Assembly (NCBI GenBank): GCA_020055645.1
Contig: CM034546.1
Coordinates: forward strand, 122,004,375 to 122,068,374
Direction of reading: 5' to 3'
Length of the DNA: 64,000 nt
From: Tomocerus qinae
Taxonomy: Eukaryota; Arthropoda; Collembola; Entomobryomorpha; Tomoceridae
Part shown: positions 10,101 through 22,590 of the stretch, one piece after another
Position numbering within the stretch: the stretch's first letter is position 1
How the letters are laid out: each line of letters starts with the position of its first letter
Program-made: the position numbers and the translations under genes
The notes under the pieces: generated by a model
Told to the model about the DNA's origin: nothing
Seen by the model: only the letters and a program-made list of their open reading frames with translations
Database searches by the model: none

Positions 10101-12842
10101 TAATAGTTGATTACATTGATTAGTCTGCGTAAGCCAACAAATAAACTAAAAAATAAATAATATAATAGACTAAATATTTGTTTAAAAATTAAAAAGGACA
10201 GACTTGCTAACTGAAGTGTAAGAACAATAAAAAATATCTACATAAACATTCACCCTACATAGTAAAATGTCATGCTTTCTGAGTCTTGTCTCTTTTTTGC
10301 GATTGCAATGCAATTGGAATTTTGCAAGTTAGTGAATTTTACCCTTTGTGGCTTGGTCACGTCGTTGACGACCAGAACCAGAATAACGCGGGCGCGAATA
10401 CCCACCTCGACCACCACCGCCACGACGGTAGTAACCTCCGCCTCCACGACGACGATCTGCAGCGTAAGGAGAACCTTTCACCGGCTCTCCGTTCAGACCG
10501 GTAACGTTGGCCGCCTCATTACCCTTCTCACCGACGACCACATCGAACTCGACTTCCTCCCCATCACCCACAGATCGAACCAATTTTCGTGGGTTGTTCT
10601 TAACAATAGCCGACTGAAATATATATGAAGCAGGTAATTAGTGTCTTCTTGTTATCAATATGCAAATGAAGTGAACATATAAGCTGATAAGGAATTTGTG
10701 CGTTTGCTATAGCCCGTATGTACAAAAGCGGCAGCATGTAACATTATGTGAACACTGGGCAGTAGCTCATTAATATGCAAGTGCTTTGTAAATAAGTTAT
10801 ATGAAAGCGGCGCCAGCCTGTATTTACCTGATGGACGAACACGTCTTCTTTCGTATCAGACCTGCATTTAAATCAAACAATGAGTGACTGGTTAATGACT
10901 ATTAAAGTTAACATCTCCGTGACATAGTTTTTACATGTGGATTATCATTATCATAGAATGGTTTGACGCATGATTCTGTAGTTAGAAATTATGTACCATG
11001 GTTTTCAGCACAATAAAAAATTAAGACAACTATATTATTATGATGTTTACCGAAGTAGCTAATCCTACGGCAATTACAATGGATTTTTAAATGCTAATGT
11101 ATTTAAATCTACAATGATAACGAATAACGAACATTACTATCTTATCGACAGTATTCGGCAGTGTCATTTGTATCTTAATAACATTCCGCCCCACACCTTT
11201 CATAAGCCATATATGTAATGATTAGGAACTAACTACTAACTTGTTAACATATTTTTTCAAATCCTAATTCTACTTTTTAAGTGGTAACGGCTACCTATTG
11301 TGCCTATAAAATATGATTAGAAAAATACAATGCTATAAATGAACTTTACATTTCTAAATAAACTAATTCTTTCATTCCTTTGCTTCATTTGAATACAATA
11401 AAGAATTCCTTGAGTGAATATGTAATGTATGTAAATTGTGTACTTTACTACAGTACACTTTTACGTTCCAGCCAGCCTGCCCTGATTAGTGATTAGTTTT
11501 GCTACCCTATGCTTAGTTTTTATAAAAAAAAAGGTTTGAATTCTGATGAAAAATCTTAAGTATTGTATTCTCGTTTTTGTTATATTTCACATCAGTAACT
11601 CCAGGGTCAAGTACACTAACGGAACTTACTGGATAAAAATTATTGGAAATTGAGTGTCAGTAAATTATTGATAATATATGTGATAGCTAGAGAAAAAATA
11701 GTGATGACATTGGCATTAAGGAATCATGACTGAAATTACAATTTACAATTCTACAAACTGAGAAAACCACAGACAGATGTATCAAAACATTGTCTATGGC
11801 TAATTTCATCTTGTATTTAATCTGCTATAAAGCGTGTCTGATTGATAATTAAAAACCAAAAATCATGTTTTTATAACAGAAATATTTCGTCTTTGTAATT
11901 TAGGTTATCGTATTTTGAATTAGTTACTAAGAAAGACTGTTTAATCGTCAGAATCAGAGCCGTGTGCGTATTGTGTTCAACATGCTCAGTGTATGAGTGC
12001 CCTTTGGCAGCTGGTAATTGGTAAATGACAATAATAGTTAAAAGTATTAAAGAAATGGTTATTCGTAAACTCACCGGTTGATGAAACCATATCCGCTCTT
12101 GACGTTAAACCACTTTACAACGCCGGTCACCTTGGTCGCTGTAACAAAAATCAAAAATGTTATTCTTTCAATACATAATAATGTCAGTCGGACATCGGAA
12201 GTCACTAAATTCTATTTTAATATTGTCATTGCAGATTGTCATCATTACGTTTTGTTGCAATTTATCATTTTCTAATAGCGTCATTTGATTATAGAGAAAT
12301 GCGTTTCACAGATGGTACATAATAAATGTTCTCAACAACAATAATAATTATTCTATTCTAACATACTGAAACAAGAAGCGTAAGCGCGCAATACTGCTTT
12401 AAGTTGCTTTTATTGCGCACTTAGGTAGCATATGAGATGAGCCCAATCATAAAACAACTCTGCGTAATATACACAATACAATACTACAATACAACATACA
12501 AAACTCAACAAAACTACAGAGAAAATAATTTAAAAAATACGACAGTTACTAATTAACTGAAAAATATGAATATGGATCATTTAGTAAAAGATATTCATTC
12601 ATAATTTGCATAAAAATGATTGAAAATGATGATTTTATTTAGAATATTATTGATAATTTGCAAAGCAAACAAATGTGGAGTAAACGCGAGTGTGTAGCGG
12701 TGGCGCGTTTAGCGGACCACGCTTTTACATCAACAAAATCGGTATTAAAATGAATAAAAATGTTAAAGATAATTGTCAACTCACCGATGACTTCCTTCTG
12801 GACAGCCTTCGGTTGTTCAGACTGCTTTTCCGGGTCAGCCAT
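7163..12842 (-). CDS. Y-box (cold shock domain) nucleic-acid-binding protein
   Basis: Homologue of YBX1/Ypsilon schachtel, an RNA- and DNA-binding protein that packages mRNA and controls its translation. Coding exons are 12842-12785, 12138-12075, 10861-10828, 10613-10343, 9473-9283 and 9210-9031, and then either 7210-7163 or 7997-7893. All junctions are GT-AG and in phase. The form ending in 7210-7163 has 281 residues; the other has 300. The cold shock domain spans about residues 22-91 and includes RNP1 (KSGYGFI, 33-39), RNP2 (DVFVH, 47-51) and [14 protein letters not shown]. The rest is alternating basic/aromatic RGG- and RYYRGRG-rich patches with acidic EEEEE runs, the usual Y-box tail. The ATG is in strong context (ACACCATGG). 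The exon ending at 9031 can also read on to a stop at 9007, giving a third C-terminus, VVFVTFA. The family call is secure. Which isoforms are real needs transcripts. Confidence 0.95.
7417..7427 (-). terminator. Candidate proximal polyadenylation signals between two Y-box terminal exons
   Basis: Two overlapping AATAAA motifs on the minus strand (7427-7422 and 7422-7417) lie about 470 nt past the stop codon of terminal exon 7997-7893 and before terminal exon 7210-7163. That placement would let the proximal exon have its own 3' end. Confidence 0.4.
7893..7997 (-). CDS. Alternative terminal exon of the Y-box gene
   Basis: A phase-0 exon follows an AATTTAG acceptor and encodes 34 residues, starting [20 protein letters not shown] and ending SDEVNK, then TAA. 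It joins in frame to the donor at 9031. The Gln/Ser/Glu composition matches the acidic patches of the rest of the protein, and the coding stretch is less AT-rich than the intron around it. It competes with the exon at 7210-7163, which encodes [15 protein letters not shown] and a stop and resembles the usual Y-box end. Confidence 0.7.
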   Translation of the reverse strand, partial: KNGTQSQSEEEGSGAKEKIISLKGSGEASDEVNK

Positions 12843-12850
12843 GGTGTTAG

Positions 12851-13330
12851 TTGGCGATTTTCGAGATGTTAAAATTGCTGGAAATTTTCTTCACTCCGTT
12901 CAGTGAGCCATATACTTCCTCACTGAGCTCGGCCGTAGGAAACTCTCCTGGCCTGGCTGGCTTCTTTTCGCTGATGGCGTCACACGATCATTTCGTTCGG
13001 TCCCTAAGCGACGCCCACAACTTGTGTCTCGCAAAAAGATACTTCCATTTACTCTCATTTTCCATCTCCCGTGCTCACCTTCTTTCTTTCCTTTGCCATC
13101 ACGGGGATCTCCTCTTCTGCCTGCCTGTCTATTCTGCCTGCTTTTATTCATCACATTATTATTTGCCTGCCTCTCCGTCCGTCCGTCTCTCTTCTCGTCG
13201 TCTCGCTCCGTCGTCCCGGCTCTTCTCCTCTTCGCTCCTTTGCCTCGCTTGCCTCTCCTTCCTCGCCTGCCACGTCACTCCCTTTTCATCTCATTATATT
13301 ATACAAATCCCTGCTTTTTAATGTTAATTT
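12851..13330 (-). promoter_or_regulatory. CpG-rich, purine-rich 5' region of the Y-box gene
   Basis: This stretch is far richer in G+C and CpG than the DNA around it. Its pyrimidines sit almost wholly on the plus strand, so the Y-box sense strand is purine-rich, with GACGGACGGACGG and GAAGAGGAGAAG-like runs. It directly precedes the Y-box start codon and is best read as 5' UTR plus promoter. Overlapping plus-strand open frames (12851-13321 and others) follow from the skewed composition and are not called. No TATA box or start site could be picked with confidence. Confidence 0.55.
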
Positions 13331-13554
13331 ATCGTAAAACATAAAATCATTTTTATGATACTCAAAAATTACATGGAATTATAATACCCTATTTATGCAA
13401 AAATTTACTTGACCCATCACTAAAAAATATTTTATTTACTTGCCTACACAATATTCAAAATTCAATGATGGTTATATAAGAATCATATGTCATATATGTC
13501 AAGCTCATATAAGTTTTAGTATTTGATATGATTTTATATACAATATTATAAAAC

Positions 13555-13625
13555 CTCTCTCTCTCTCTACTTCCACCTCCTGCCCGGATCCGGCGATCTC
13601 CCCGGCACACGGACGGTTTTTTGTA
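13555..13625 (-). promoter_or_regulatory. (AG)7 tract next to a GC-rich patch, possible distal promoter element
   Basis: A perfect (CT)7 run occupies 13555-13568, which is (AG)7 in the Y-box direction. It is followed by a GC-rich block with the 10-bp palindrome CCGGATCCGG at 13584-13593 and CCCCGGCACACGG. (GA)n tracts are known GAGA-factor sites in insect promoters. The patch lies about 700 nt upstream of the Y-box ATG in otherwise AT-rich DNA. A non-coding first exon is another possibility. Confidence 0.3.
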
Positions 13626-16600
13626 CGAAACAGTCCGTTTATATACTGAGTCCAGCCCAAAACGAAAAATAAAAATTATTTTACTTTTTTTTTACTTACT
13701 TTACTTAGTGCTTTGCTTGTAAGCTAGTGAGAAAACTGCGCATCAAAATTAAAATCGACTTTGTTGACTGTTATTTTAGGAAGGCATCATAAAAGACGAG
13801 AATTTTTGCACTAAAAACATCTGTTTAAGCGCAAAACGCAAAAAAATTTTGAAATAACACATTGAACTATTGAACTATCTATCTAATGTCTTGTCTACTA
13901 TTCAAAGATTCAGTTCTAATCAATATCTGTACTAAGCGTACCATACATATACTATAGTATACATTTACATACCACACAGTCACACAGTATATACACATAC
14001 AGTAGTAAATCACCCACATCACACGAGACTAGACATACCAATTTAGAATTTACAGATTTAATACAAGGCAGAGATTTATACGAGTTTATCTCATCTCTTT
14101 TAACTGAACTTCACATTTTCACATAATGGTATGGTATATATCTAATTTAATAGTTTAATAAACATATATGCACATTGCACAACATATTTAAAAGATTATC
14201 TACATTTAGATAGATTTTCAACATTTATTTAGTGAAGACAGTGAAGACTTTTTTACCGTTGTGCTGTATGCGAAGCAATATAGTCTTACCTAGATTTTTT
14301 AGACTATCTACATTCAAATCTGTAGCATTCTTTGTTCACGAAGGCCGTTTAACGAAGAAAAATATGCGAATTTCAAAATGAGGGTAGCTTCATTCAAGCT
14401 GAATACATTCATTTTGCATGAAAAATGCAGTTTACAGAGAAAATATATAATACCCACTACTTATCTAAATCTATCAGTAAATATGGCACTGCGTTGTATA
14501 CATTTATGCCCTTGTTCTATGCTGGAGAATATTATTATATATCAATAACACCATCATTATATTATTATATTGTAAAGTATGCATTTTCTCATTTTTAAGA
14601 GATAAAAAGTATAATCCTACTCACTCAGCAGTTTGAAGGCTGAGTTTGGATCAACACAAGTTAAACGGTGATTTATTGCATAGTTTAACTAATCTAAGCC
14701 ATATAACGTGACATACTTTGATATTTCTTTTATCTCGTTTTGTCGTATTAGTCTATTTAGATTTTTAGGAAGCATATTATTGAAATTGGAATTAGAACAT
14801 AAACAAATCATAACATAAGTTCGCCATAAGCATAAATGATGAATAGTGATACAATTTGAAAGAACAATAATAATTGAGCACTGCAAAAAGTTTACTTTCC
14901 AATTTGTAAGTAAACAAAAACAGGTACCTCACCAATAATGTACCATCCATTTACCTGCAATACTGTACTCTGACTATTCATCTAGTTTATAAAATATAAC
15001 TTTACATAAAGTTAAAAAATTCAAATGTTAAATGTAGAACAATAATATTTTCATCAGGTTGAGGAAAGCTGTTTCTCCCTCCAGCTTGATTTGTGTTGAT
15101 GTACAGAATAGTTATACTGGAATATTTAGTTAATAATATAATTATCATCATTATTCGTTACCAAAATTAGCAATGGTTCATTGATGTTAAACTGACTACG
15201 AAATCATTTTTCGATCCTGATATTTGTTAGACACTCTTTTAAAAAGAACAAAATAATGGACGCTTTTATTTATGAAAACAAAGCCTTTACTATACTTATC
15301 GCATGGTAGACAATTAAAAAAATCGTCCTAAACGAAATGGCTTGAATGAAAACTTTTACACCTGTACGGCCAACGTTTACAAGCATACAATCCATCAATG
15401 GTAGATATTTTATGATTCATACGGCATATGGCCGTAAAGTCATTGAATGCTTAACAGTATCATTAAAATGAGATAATTAGCGATTATTTAATTATCAGGT
15501 GATGCTTGTATCAATTTTGAAGAAAGTAATCTTGGTCGGGTAACGAAAACCAAAAATTAGAAATGAAATGCGAAAGAGAGCAATCTTTGTGAGTAGGTAT
15601 TAAAGCACACATGAAGACGAAGAAGATCCATTAAGATGTCAGCCCCTCATTCATAGCAAACTGAATCCGAATATCTGTAGAATGTAGACATACCTATAAA
15701 GTGAGTAGAAATAGTCCCTATCTGAGAGTTCGGATTTAACTCTTTACATAACCCATAGCTTAGGTATAGACTGTTTCCACATAGACATCAAATATAGTAG
15801 GATAGATTGGATGAACTTAGGAAGCAAGACAAGCAGACTCTAAACTTGCGAGGGCAAGCAAGACGGCATTAGAAATAGTCAAGAGTTCAATGTGCAAACG
15901 TCTGACATTACATCACTCGCCGGTTTCGCTGACATGGCAAAAAAGTATTCACCGAATTTAGTTCAGAATTAGACTGTGAAATTGGCCCGTGCCCAAAAGT
16001 GCGAAAGCCGAATGCGAAGAACTGCGAACCGAATGTTAGAATTTTTAACTTGCATCACAGCATAAACAGCTGCGACTTTCAAGTTTCAGTTCTTGGTTAC
16101 GCTTTCATTTACATCTAGTATGCATGCATATTGCTTGACATCCTCTTCCACACCAGAACCAAAATGTAGCCTACCATATTCTTTCAACAAAGTCAAACAG
16201 ACATTCTCGTAGACAAAGTCATACAGAATAGTATCGGGCCATAAAACTTAGAAGCCACTCGCTCACTCGCACCATACGAAAATCTACGCAAATAATCACT
16301 GAATCACTGAATACAATGTACCTTCTATTTCAATGCATGCTAGTCGTAATGGGCTATATCTAGAAAATGTTAAAATACTCAAGTATACGATCATGGCTCT
16401 TTCACATGATGCAAATGTTTATAATGTGTACTTATCCTATGTCTTTGTCAAGATAAGTCCAAGACAAAGACACCAAACAAATCCAAGTGTCATTGTCAAA
16501 GACAGACGTTCATTCGTTCCGAAACCCAAAAAGCTTTGTTCTACTGTTATTGAGGACGCCGCAAAGCAGGCATTACATTTAAACTTCTCAATTCATTCAA

Positions 16601-16856
16601 CCAAATATTATAATATTAAAGATAAAACTAGCATGTAACAAATTAGAAACTATTTATTACCACTGCCAAAATAGGAAAATCATCATGTGAATTACAGCTC
16701 TTCATCTTCTCACATATCGTGGTCTATTCTTATTTTTACGAAATTCTATACTTACTCAATTTTACTAATCGTCTCCATTATTTCTAACTGCTGGTATATT
16801 TTTCAGAAAGACTTTAATAAATGCTGAAAGTTTGGTTCGTTCTTACAGGATCATGT

Positions 16857-16901
16857 TACTGATTTACATTATATACAAATATAATCTAATGTAAATCAGT
16901 A
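16857..16901. repeat. 15-bp perfect inverted repeat, 15-nt loop
   Basis: TACTGATTTACATTA at 16857-16871 is matched by its exact reverse complement at 16887-16901. The loop word ACATTATATACAA is repeated directly about 42 nt further on. There are no neighbouring terminal repeats or target-site duplication, so it is listed only as a hairpin. Confidence 0.8.
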
Positions 16902-18052
16902 CAGAGTACATTATATACAATTCGTAAAAAATAAAACTAACTGTATTAACAAAGACAGTCTACCAATGGAGTTTTCTGTAGCCATTTACAACCATATACA
17001 ATAGACAGGTATGCAAATAATAAAAATACAGTAGTCAGTTTCACAGTACTCTCCAGTCGAAATTCCAACTGATTTAATACAATTAAAGACGTAAGTTTAC
17101 CTACATAATTTCGGGGTCAGAATGCAAAACTGTAGTAATATTTTATAGACAAGTTAAAGTAGCAGTACATAACGGTTGTTGGACAAATCTGGGAATTAAC
17201 TAAATAAACAAACTCTTAACCTCGAAATTAGACTATGATTTGACCTTACATATCCCATGTTGAATTTTAATGATTACAAATTCCAACTGTAATGTTCGCA
17301 AAAGAAATTCAAACGAAAACTTTATTTGTAGCTAACTACATCCACATGTCCCACATACAGATGGAATAATACTCCTAAGGTACATTAGTCCTTATCACAC
17401 GCAAGGACGCACTTATATTTTTACCTATTGCTGAACATAATCTTTACAAATAGAATGCATATTGCGTCTAAATAAGTACATCGGTACCCAACGATATTCA
17501 CATTCACATTACGATATTTATAAGTTATTTGAAATTACATATATTATATTAATAGTAATGATGGCCAAGCTCAAAGCTCAATGACCTTTTAAGGTGAGTA
17601 CTAAGAATTCTACAGAATTATTTAGATTATGGAGGTCTGCAGGTAGCCCAAATTATATTTAGGATAGTTTGAAAGTACAATATTCCGGTACAATATTATG
17701 CTTTAGCTGTTATGTCAATTATGTATTACAGTTGGTAGTTGGTATACATGAGCATGTCATTATTTTCAGGAATAAAAAATATGAGACGGTATTCATTACA
17801 GCTATCTCTACTATGCATACCAATAGATCTGACTACTATAAACTAACATATTTTGTGGGCATAAAAATTTGCTTAAACTATCAGCCTCATTATTTGACGC
17901 CCAAAAATAATAGAAATAAAAATAATGAATTTGAAATTAGCAGTAGTCCGTAATTATGTTGATCAAATAATAAAGAATGAAGTTGCATTTTGTGCTATTA
18001 ATTGTTATTGGTTAGATTAGTTAGAACTTAAAAATTAAAATGAGCTCCTAAC

Positions 18053-21000
18053 TTAGTAAAAATCGTCCTCATTGTCAGCCGCAGATTTCTTTGGATCCGC
18101 ATTTTTGACCTGCTCCTGACTTTTGTACATATCCGCAACCTGTGAAGAGGATGTTGCGTCTTCTACATTTTTATCCTCGCGAATTCTTAGAAAACGTGGG
18201 AATCGAAGAGATATTCCTCTTTGTGGATCAACCTAGAAATAGAAGACAATTCTGTCAATATATCACCACAGTGTAGATAAAGACAATGCGTAGAATTTAG
18301 TAGAAAGAGAAACACTGATTTAAAACATATTTGACTACACTTACAATCCCTTCTCCAGCAGTATGAACAGGAGACAGTGACAAATCAGCACATTTAACTT
18401 CCCAAACCTGAACCGCATCGAACCAATGGTCAGGCGTTAATTGAGAATTGCACCGATAGTATGGTTTTGCAGATTTTATTATATGTGGTTTTAGGCTTTC
18501 TGAATGCTGAACCAATTGCTCATCAGAAAATCCTGTTCCCAGCTGAAATAAAAAAATTTCATTTATTTAATGCAACAATTGCAATGACAATAACAACTAA
18601 GCGTACGTTTCGTTCGAATGATATAATATAAAGGATACCTTGCAAATGGTTTGAAATTCTTCATTATCCGGATCATAACAAGCCAAAAGAAAACCGCCAT
18701 ATGTTCCAGTTCTTTTTCCTTTTCCTAGGAAGCCACCAATAACAACTAAATCTAAAGAATCTCCTCCGCTGTCTAGATAATCTTTTTTCAACTTTAACCA
18801 CTTTTGTGATCGCTTCGCCAGTTCGTAACTTGCATTAACATCTAATGTTTTCACCATTAGGCCTTCACAATTTCCTAAATACAGTTTCCCAAAAAAACAT
18901 TCCTTTAACACCTTATATTACAAGATATCCAGCAAAAGCTATTTAAGTACTGAAAAGATGATAACTTTAATAATGGTATTACTATACATAGGTAAGCATT
19001 AATTTAACACATTAAATAACCTTTAATAGACTCTTCTAAAAATTCTTGTACTTCCTCCATGCTATCAGTATCTAAACTTGTTGCGAAGCCAAACTGTCCA
19101 TGTACTTCGGCAAAATTCTCGCGTAATAGTTCGCGACGCTTGATTAGGGGCTCCTTAATCAACGTTGTACCATTAAGATATATCAGATCAAAGGCAAAAA
19201 TGAAAACTTGAACTTTAATGTCAGCTTCATTGGCATCCTAAACAAAGAACAAACAAAGAACATTTGATAGATGTTAGAGTAATTTAAATTAAAATTCTGC
19301 TATTTTAAACATACATGGCATTAAATAAAATACTTTTATGTAATTGTTTGTAAGCAGTACAGTGTAAATGGTATGGAAATGCAAAAACTGCAATTACTTT
19401 TCGTTTTCTTGTGGACAATACTTGGAATGGAAGAATGCATTCTTTTTCACGGTCCCATGCAACAGCTTCTGTATCCAAAATACAAGATTTAACATTGCCT
19501 TTGTTGCATGCAGAAAACCGAGATATGATATCCGGATACTTCGACGTATTATTTTCTTGATTTCTGCTAAAGATGTTAATTGTTCCATCTTCTAAAAGAT
19601 GTATCTGTCAAATTAAAAGAGTTTTACAGTGGTATCTAGGTATTTGCTATCTAATGTTTGTGAATTAATTTGCCTCATATCTTTTCTATTTACCTGAGCT
19701 CGTTCCCCGTCATACTTAAATTCGGAAGTAAACTTAATGCCATCAAAGCGCTGCAGTACATCAGAAACTCCTTTTGTAGGTTGAGCTAACATAGGGCGCG
19801 GAGGAATTCCTGGAGTTAGCTTACAGTATTTGTGAAGGCCACCAATTCCTTCTTTTATCAATGCATCCACCAAAATTTCGTAACTTGGGCACTCACTAAA
19901 ATAAAAATTAAATGACATCAATGATAGGAAAAATGAATGCAATGAATTATTAATAATAGAAATAGCAAATATACCAGTAACAAGACTTTAATATAAAGGC
20001 TTCCTCGTCTATTTTTGCCTTTACAGATTCAGGAGACATTTTTTTGCCAGCATTTAATATCTCTGGGGGCCATATGGATCGATCCTGTTGAGGAGGGGTA
20101 AGATAGCAGGCTTGAGCTAACGCTTGGAGTAAACTTTGTTCTGCAAGCCCGATTCGAAGTTTTCCAGCTAAAGATCGAGTAAGATATCGAGCTTCGGAAT
20201 ATTTGCATGCCACCAACATGGATGTGATCATACTTATTTTCTTAGCTTGAACCTGCAATGCAAACACAATTGAACAGATTAGCATAACAAAGTTAAGAAT
20301 GTGACAGTAAGTAATAGTAAGTGATTATCAACTTAGTTGTAAGTCACATACTGCATGTCCGGTCATTCCAGCTATTTCTTTCAGTTTGAAAAACACACCG
20401 GACACTGTCAAAGGTTGTGGCTGAAAAAGGGTTTTCTGATTGGAACGACTACTTTCAGCAACTAAACCCAAGTCTCCTTGAGCAGCAGCGTCAGCTTTAA
20501 TACGATCTAGACTTCTACCGGTAGCCTGAGCAATCGCTTTCATTATATTGGTTTCAGCTATACCCAGTTCAACACCTGTAATTTACAAAAGTAGATAGAT
20601 CGTAATTTTAAATTATTCTTTTTTTCCTTTACTAAATATTTCAAAATGAAAATGTGTATGCTACAGCTACATAGCGAATCCTTCTGTTATAATCAGACAT
20701 AGACTTTGGTGATTGATACAAAATTAGGTTTGTTTTCTTAATATTGGCCGAGGTCAAATAAAATCTTAGAGAGGTTCCCAATAATTAAGCCATTAAAAAT
20801 TTATTATACCCACCTTCATAAGCTGGAGCCAATTTATTCAGGCAGAGATAGACACTGAAAAGAAAATCGTCTGGACTGAGTACAATTACTGACCGAAAGT
20901 AATTTGCCAATATTTCAATAAACTTCAAACGACTACTTGTGTCTTCTATGGCTTCAAGTGTCTTAGCCAAGGCCAGGTAGGGGACTCTGAAACATGAAGT

Positions 21001-22480
21001 AATGAACAAAGTTTCAGCTTAGTAATGACATTGATATCCTAATCAACGAAATATTTGGAGAAAAAACTCTGGTAACTTACTTCTGCCCCCTCTCCCATGT
21101 TGCGTCTTCAATAGGATCATATTTACTGCTGGCTTTGCTTGGCGCGTAGTCAGGATTCCAACCCTTTATAGGAGTTTGAGGAACGGCAGGCTTCTTCGGC
21201 ACCAAACCCTTTGGCGATGGCTTTGGGGGTTTCTTCCCAGAGTCAGTGTCATCTTCAGCCTTTTTTTCGTCATCATTTTCTGTATGTTTTGCTTTACTCG
21301 TTTCGGTAGTTTCTTCAGACTTTTTTGGGCTGAGTTTTTTCTTTGGAGTTTCCTTCTTGTCCTCTTTTTCGTTTAATTTATTTTTGGTATTTTTAGGTGA
21401 TTTTTCAACTGTTTTTGAAGTCGTTTTAACAGCAATTTGAGTAGTTTTAGGTTTACTTTTTTCTTCCGGTTCTGACGGTAATTCTTCATCGCTATGATTT
21501 GATGCCTGGTCCTTTTCTACTTCGCTTTCACTGGATGACTCAACTACTATTCGCCTCCGTCGTTTTTTTGATGATTTCTTGGTTTCTTTAACATCCTCTT
21601 CTTCGCTATCGTCTAAACTGGAAGTTTTAGACTTACGTTTCACGCCTGATGCGGTTTTTCCATTGGACTTGGGACTCGTAGACAAATCCTTTAATTGAAA
21701 TAATAGAAAATTTAAGAACTCCCCAAAAGTTAAAATATCATTTTTACCTGATAATAAATACAAATACGTACCTTATTTACCGAACTCTTCTTTTTTCTTT
21801 CTTTTTCGTCGGCATTTGCAGTTGATTTTTCATTGTTTACTTTTTTAGGACCATATGTATTTTTTGGCCTAGGTTTACTATCAATATTTTTTTTACTTAT
21901 CAATTTATCAAAAGCAGATTTCTCCGGCGAGGATGAAGAAATCTCTTTCTCTTTTGCATCTCCATTTGATTTGGAGTCACCATTTTTCGTTGTTTTGGGC
22001 TTTTCTTTACTTTCATTCTTAACGGGAGAACTTGCAATTGCATTATTGCCGGCAGGAACTTTCTTGAAAAAATTTCCTATCTTGGTTTGATGCATATTGA
22101 AAAAGGAATGGGAAAATAGTTGTCGAAAGACTGGAATTTCTGTCACTGTCTTTAGATTTTGAAAACAAAAGTAAGACCTTCGGGAAAATTCGGCAGATTT
22201 TGTTGACAGCAAGACTGAAACAAAATAATAATATTTAGATGTTAGATAAAGATATCTTTCCATCGTCCATATGTACTATATTATTATAACACTATTATCT
22301 TTGATTGAATCTTGCCTACTTAAGTACTTTGTTTGTACCTTCAGAATCTTTTGAATGGCACAAGCGAGATAATCCAGTCTTATAAATAGAACCGGAAGGA
22401 TTGCAATTGTGCTTCAAGTAAGAAAATCTTAGACAATAGTTTAAAATTCTTTCTTCAAAGTGAGATCGAATGAATATCAT
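18053..22480 (-). CDS. LIG1: ATP-dependent DNA ligase 1, with a long N-terminally extended form
   Basis: This enzyme seals nicks in replication and excision repair. Twelve coding exons join in phase at GT-AG sites: 22480-22339, 22214-21772, 21688-21081, 20986-20814, 20575-20352, 20252-19975, 19895-19694, 19604-19398, 19237-19021, 18874-18639, 18542-18345 and 18232-18053. From the internal ATG at 22095 the protein has 948 residues (human LIG1 919). It opens with a PCNA-binding PIP box (QTKIGNFF, 3-10). A long charged, disordered region with NLS-like KRK (125-127) and KKRRRR (149-154) follows, and then the DNA-binding domain. The catalytic core has the adenylated lysine in EFKYDGER (K596), LDTEAVA, CEGLMVK (747-753), WLKLKKD and the OB-fold end [10 protein letters not shown]. 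All motifs are intact. From the ATG at 22480 the protein gains 87 residues, rich in Arg, Ser and hydrophobics, resembling a mitochondrial presequence. An in-frame TAA lies just upstream of that ATG. Confidence 0.96.
22093..22480 (-). promoter_or_regulatory. Two-start leader of the DNA ligase 1 gene
   Basis: The mRNA formed by joining 22480-22339 to 22214-22093 holds an ATG at its 5' end in weak context (C at -3, A at +4) and a second in-frame ATG at 22095 with A at -3. No ATG in any frame lies in the 258 spliced nucleotides between them. That layout allows scanning ribosomes that pass the first start to reach the second. The intron itself (22338-22215) also holds an in-frame ATG at 22263, so intron retention or a later transcription start could give a further N-terminus. 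Confidence 0.6.
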
Positions 22481-22590
22481 CAGAAGGATTTAACTTATTG
22501 CTAAATTATTACTTATTGACATCATTCCATTGCTAAAACTGAAAAACAAAGATATCGTCCTTTACCCCAAGTTGCACAAAAAGTAATTAG

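Larger units (their letters stand above)
13345..18052. other. Intergenic between the Y-box and ligase genes
   Basis: This AT-rich stretch lies between the 5' side of the Y-box gene and the 3' end of DNA ligase 1. Apart from the (AG)7/GC patch at its left end and the hairpin at 16857-16901, I see nothing structured. The open frame at 16333-16638 (+), about 100 codons, has no recognisable domain. No canonical AATAAA was found on the minus strand in the few hundred bases after the ligase stop codon. Confidence 0.45.

Noticed and set aside
9267-10628. Plus-strand frames opposite the RGG exons
   Set aside because: They are mirror frames of the GC-rich Y-box exons on the other strand, with no splice logic of their own.
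12851-13344. Three overlapping plus-strand open frames of about 88-156 codons
   Set aside because: They lie in the pyrimidine-rich 5' region of the minus-strand Y-box gene. The skewed composition removes stops in several frames at once, and the translations are Ser/Leu/Arg-rich nonsense.
16333-16638. 101-codon plus-strand frame with a basic middle part
   Set aside because: It has no recognisable domain and no splice or poly(A) context. Its length is within the range expected by chance.
21176-21440. Plus-strand hydrophobic frames opposite the ligase linker
   Set aside because: The Lys/Glu-rich ligase linker reads as Phe/Ser/Leu on the complementary strand. The phased minus-strand exon explains the sequence fully.
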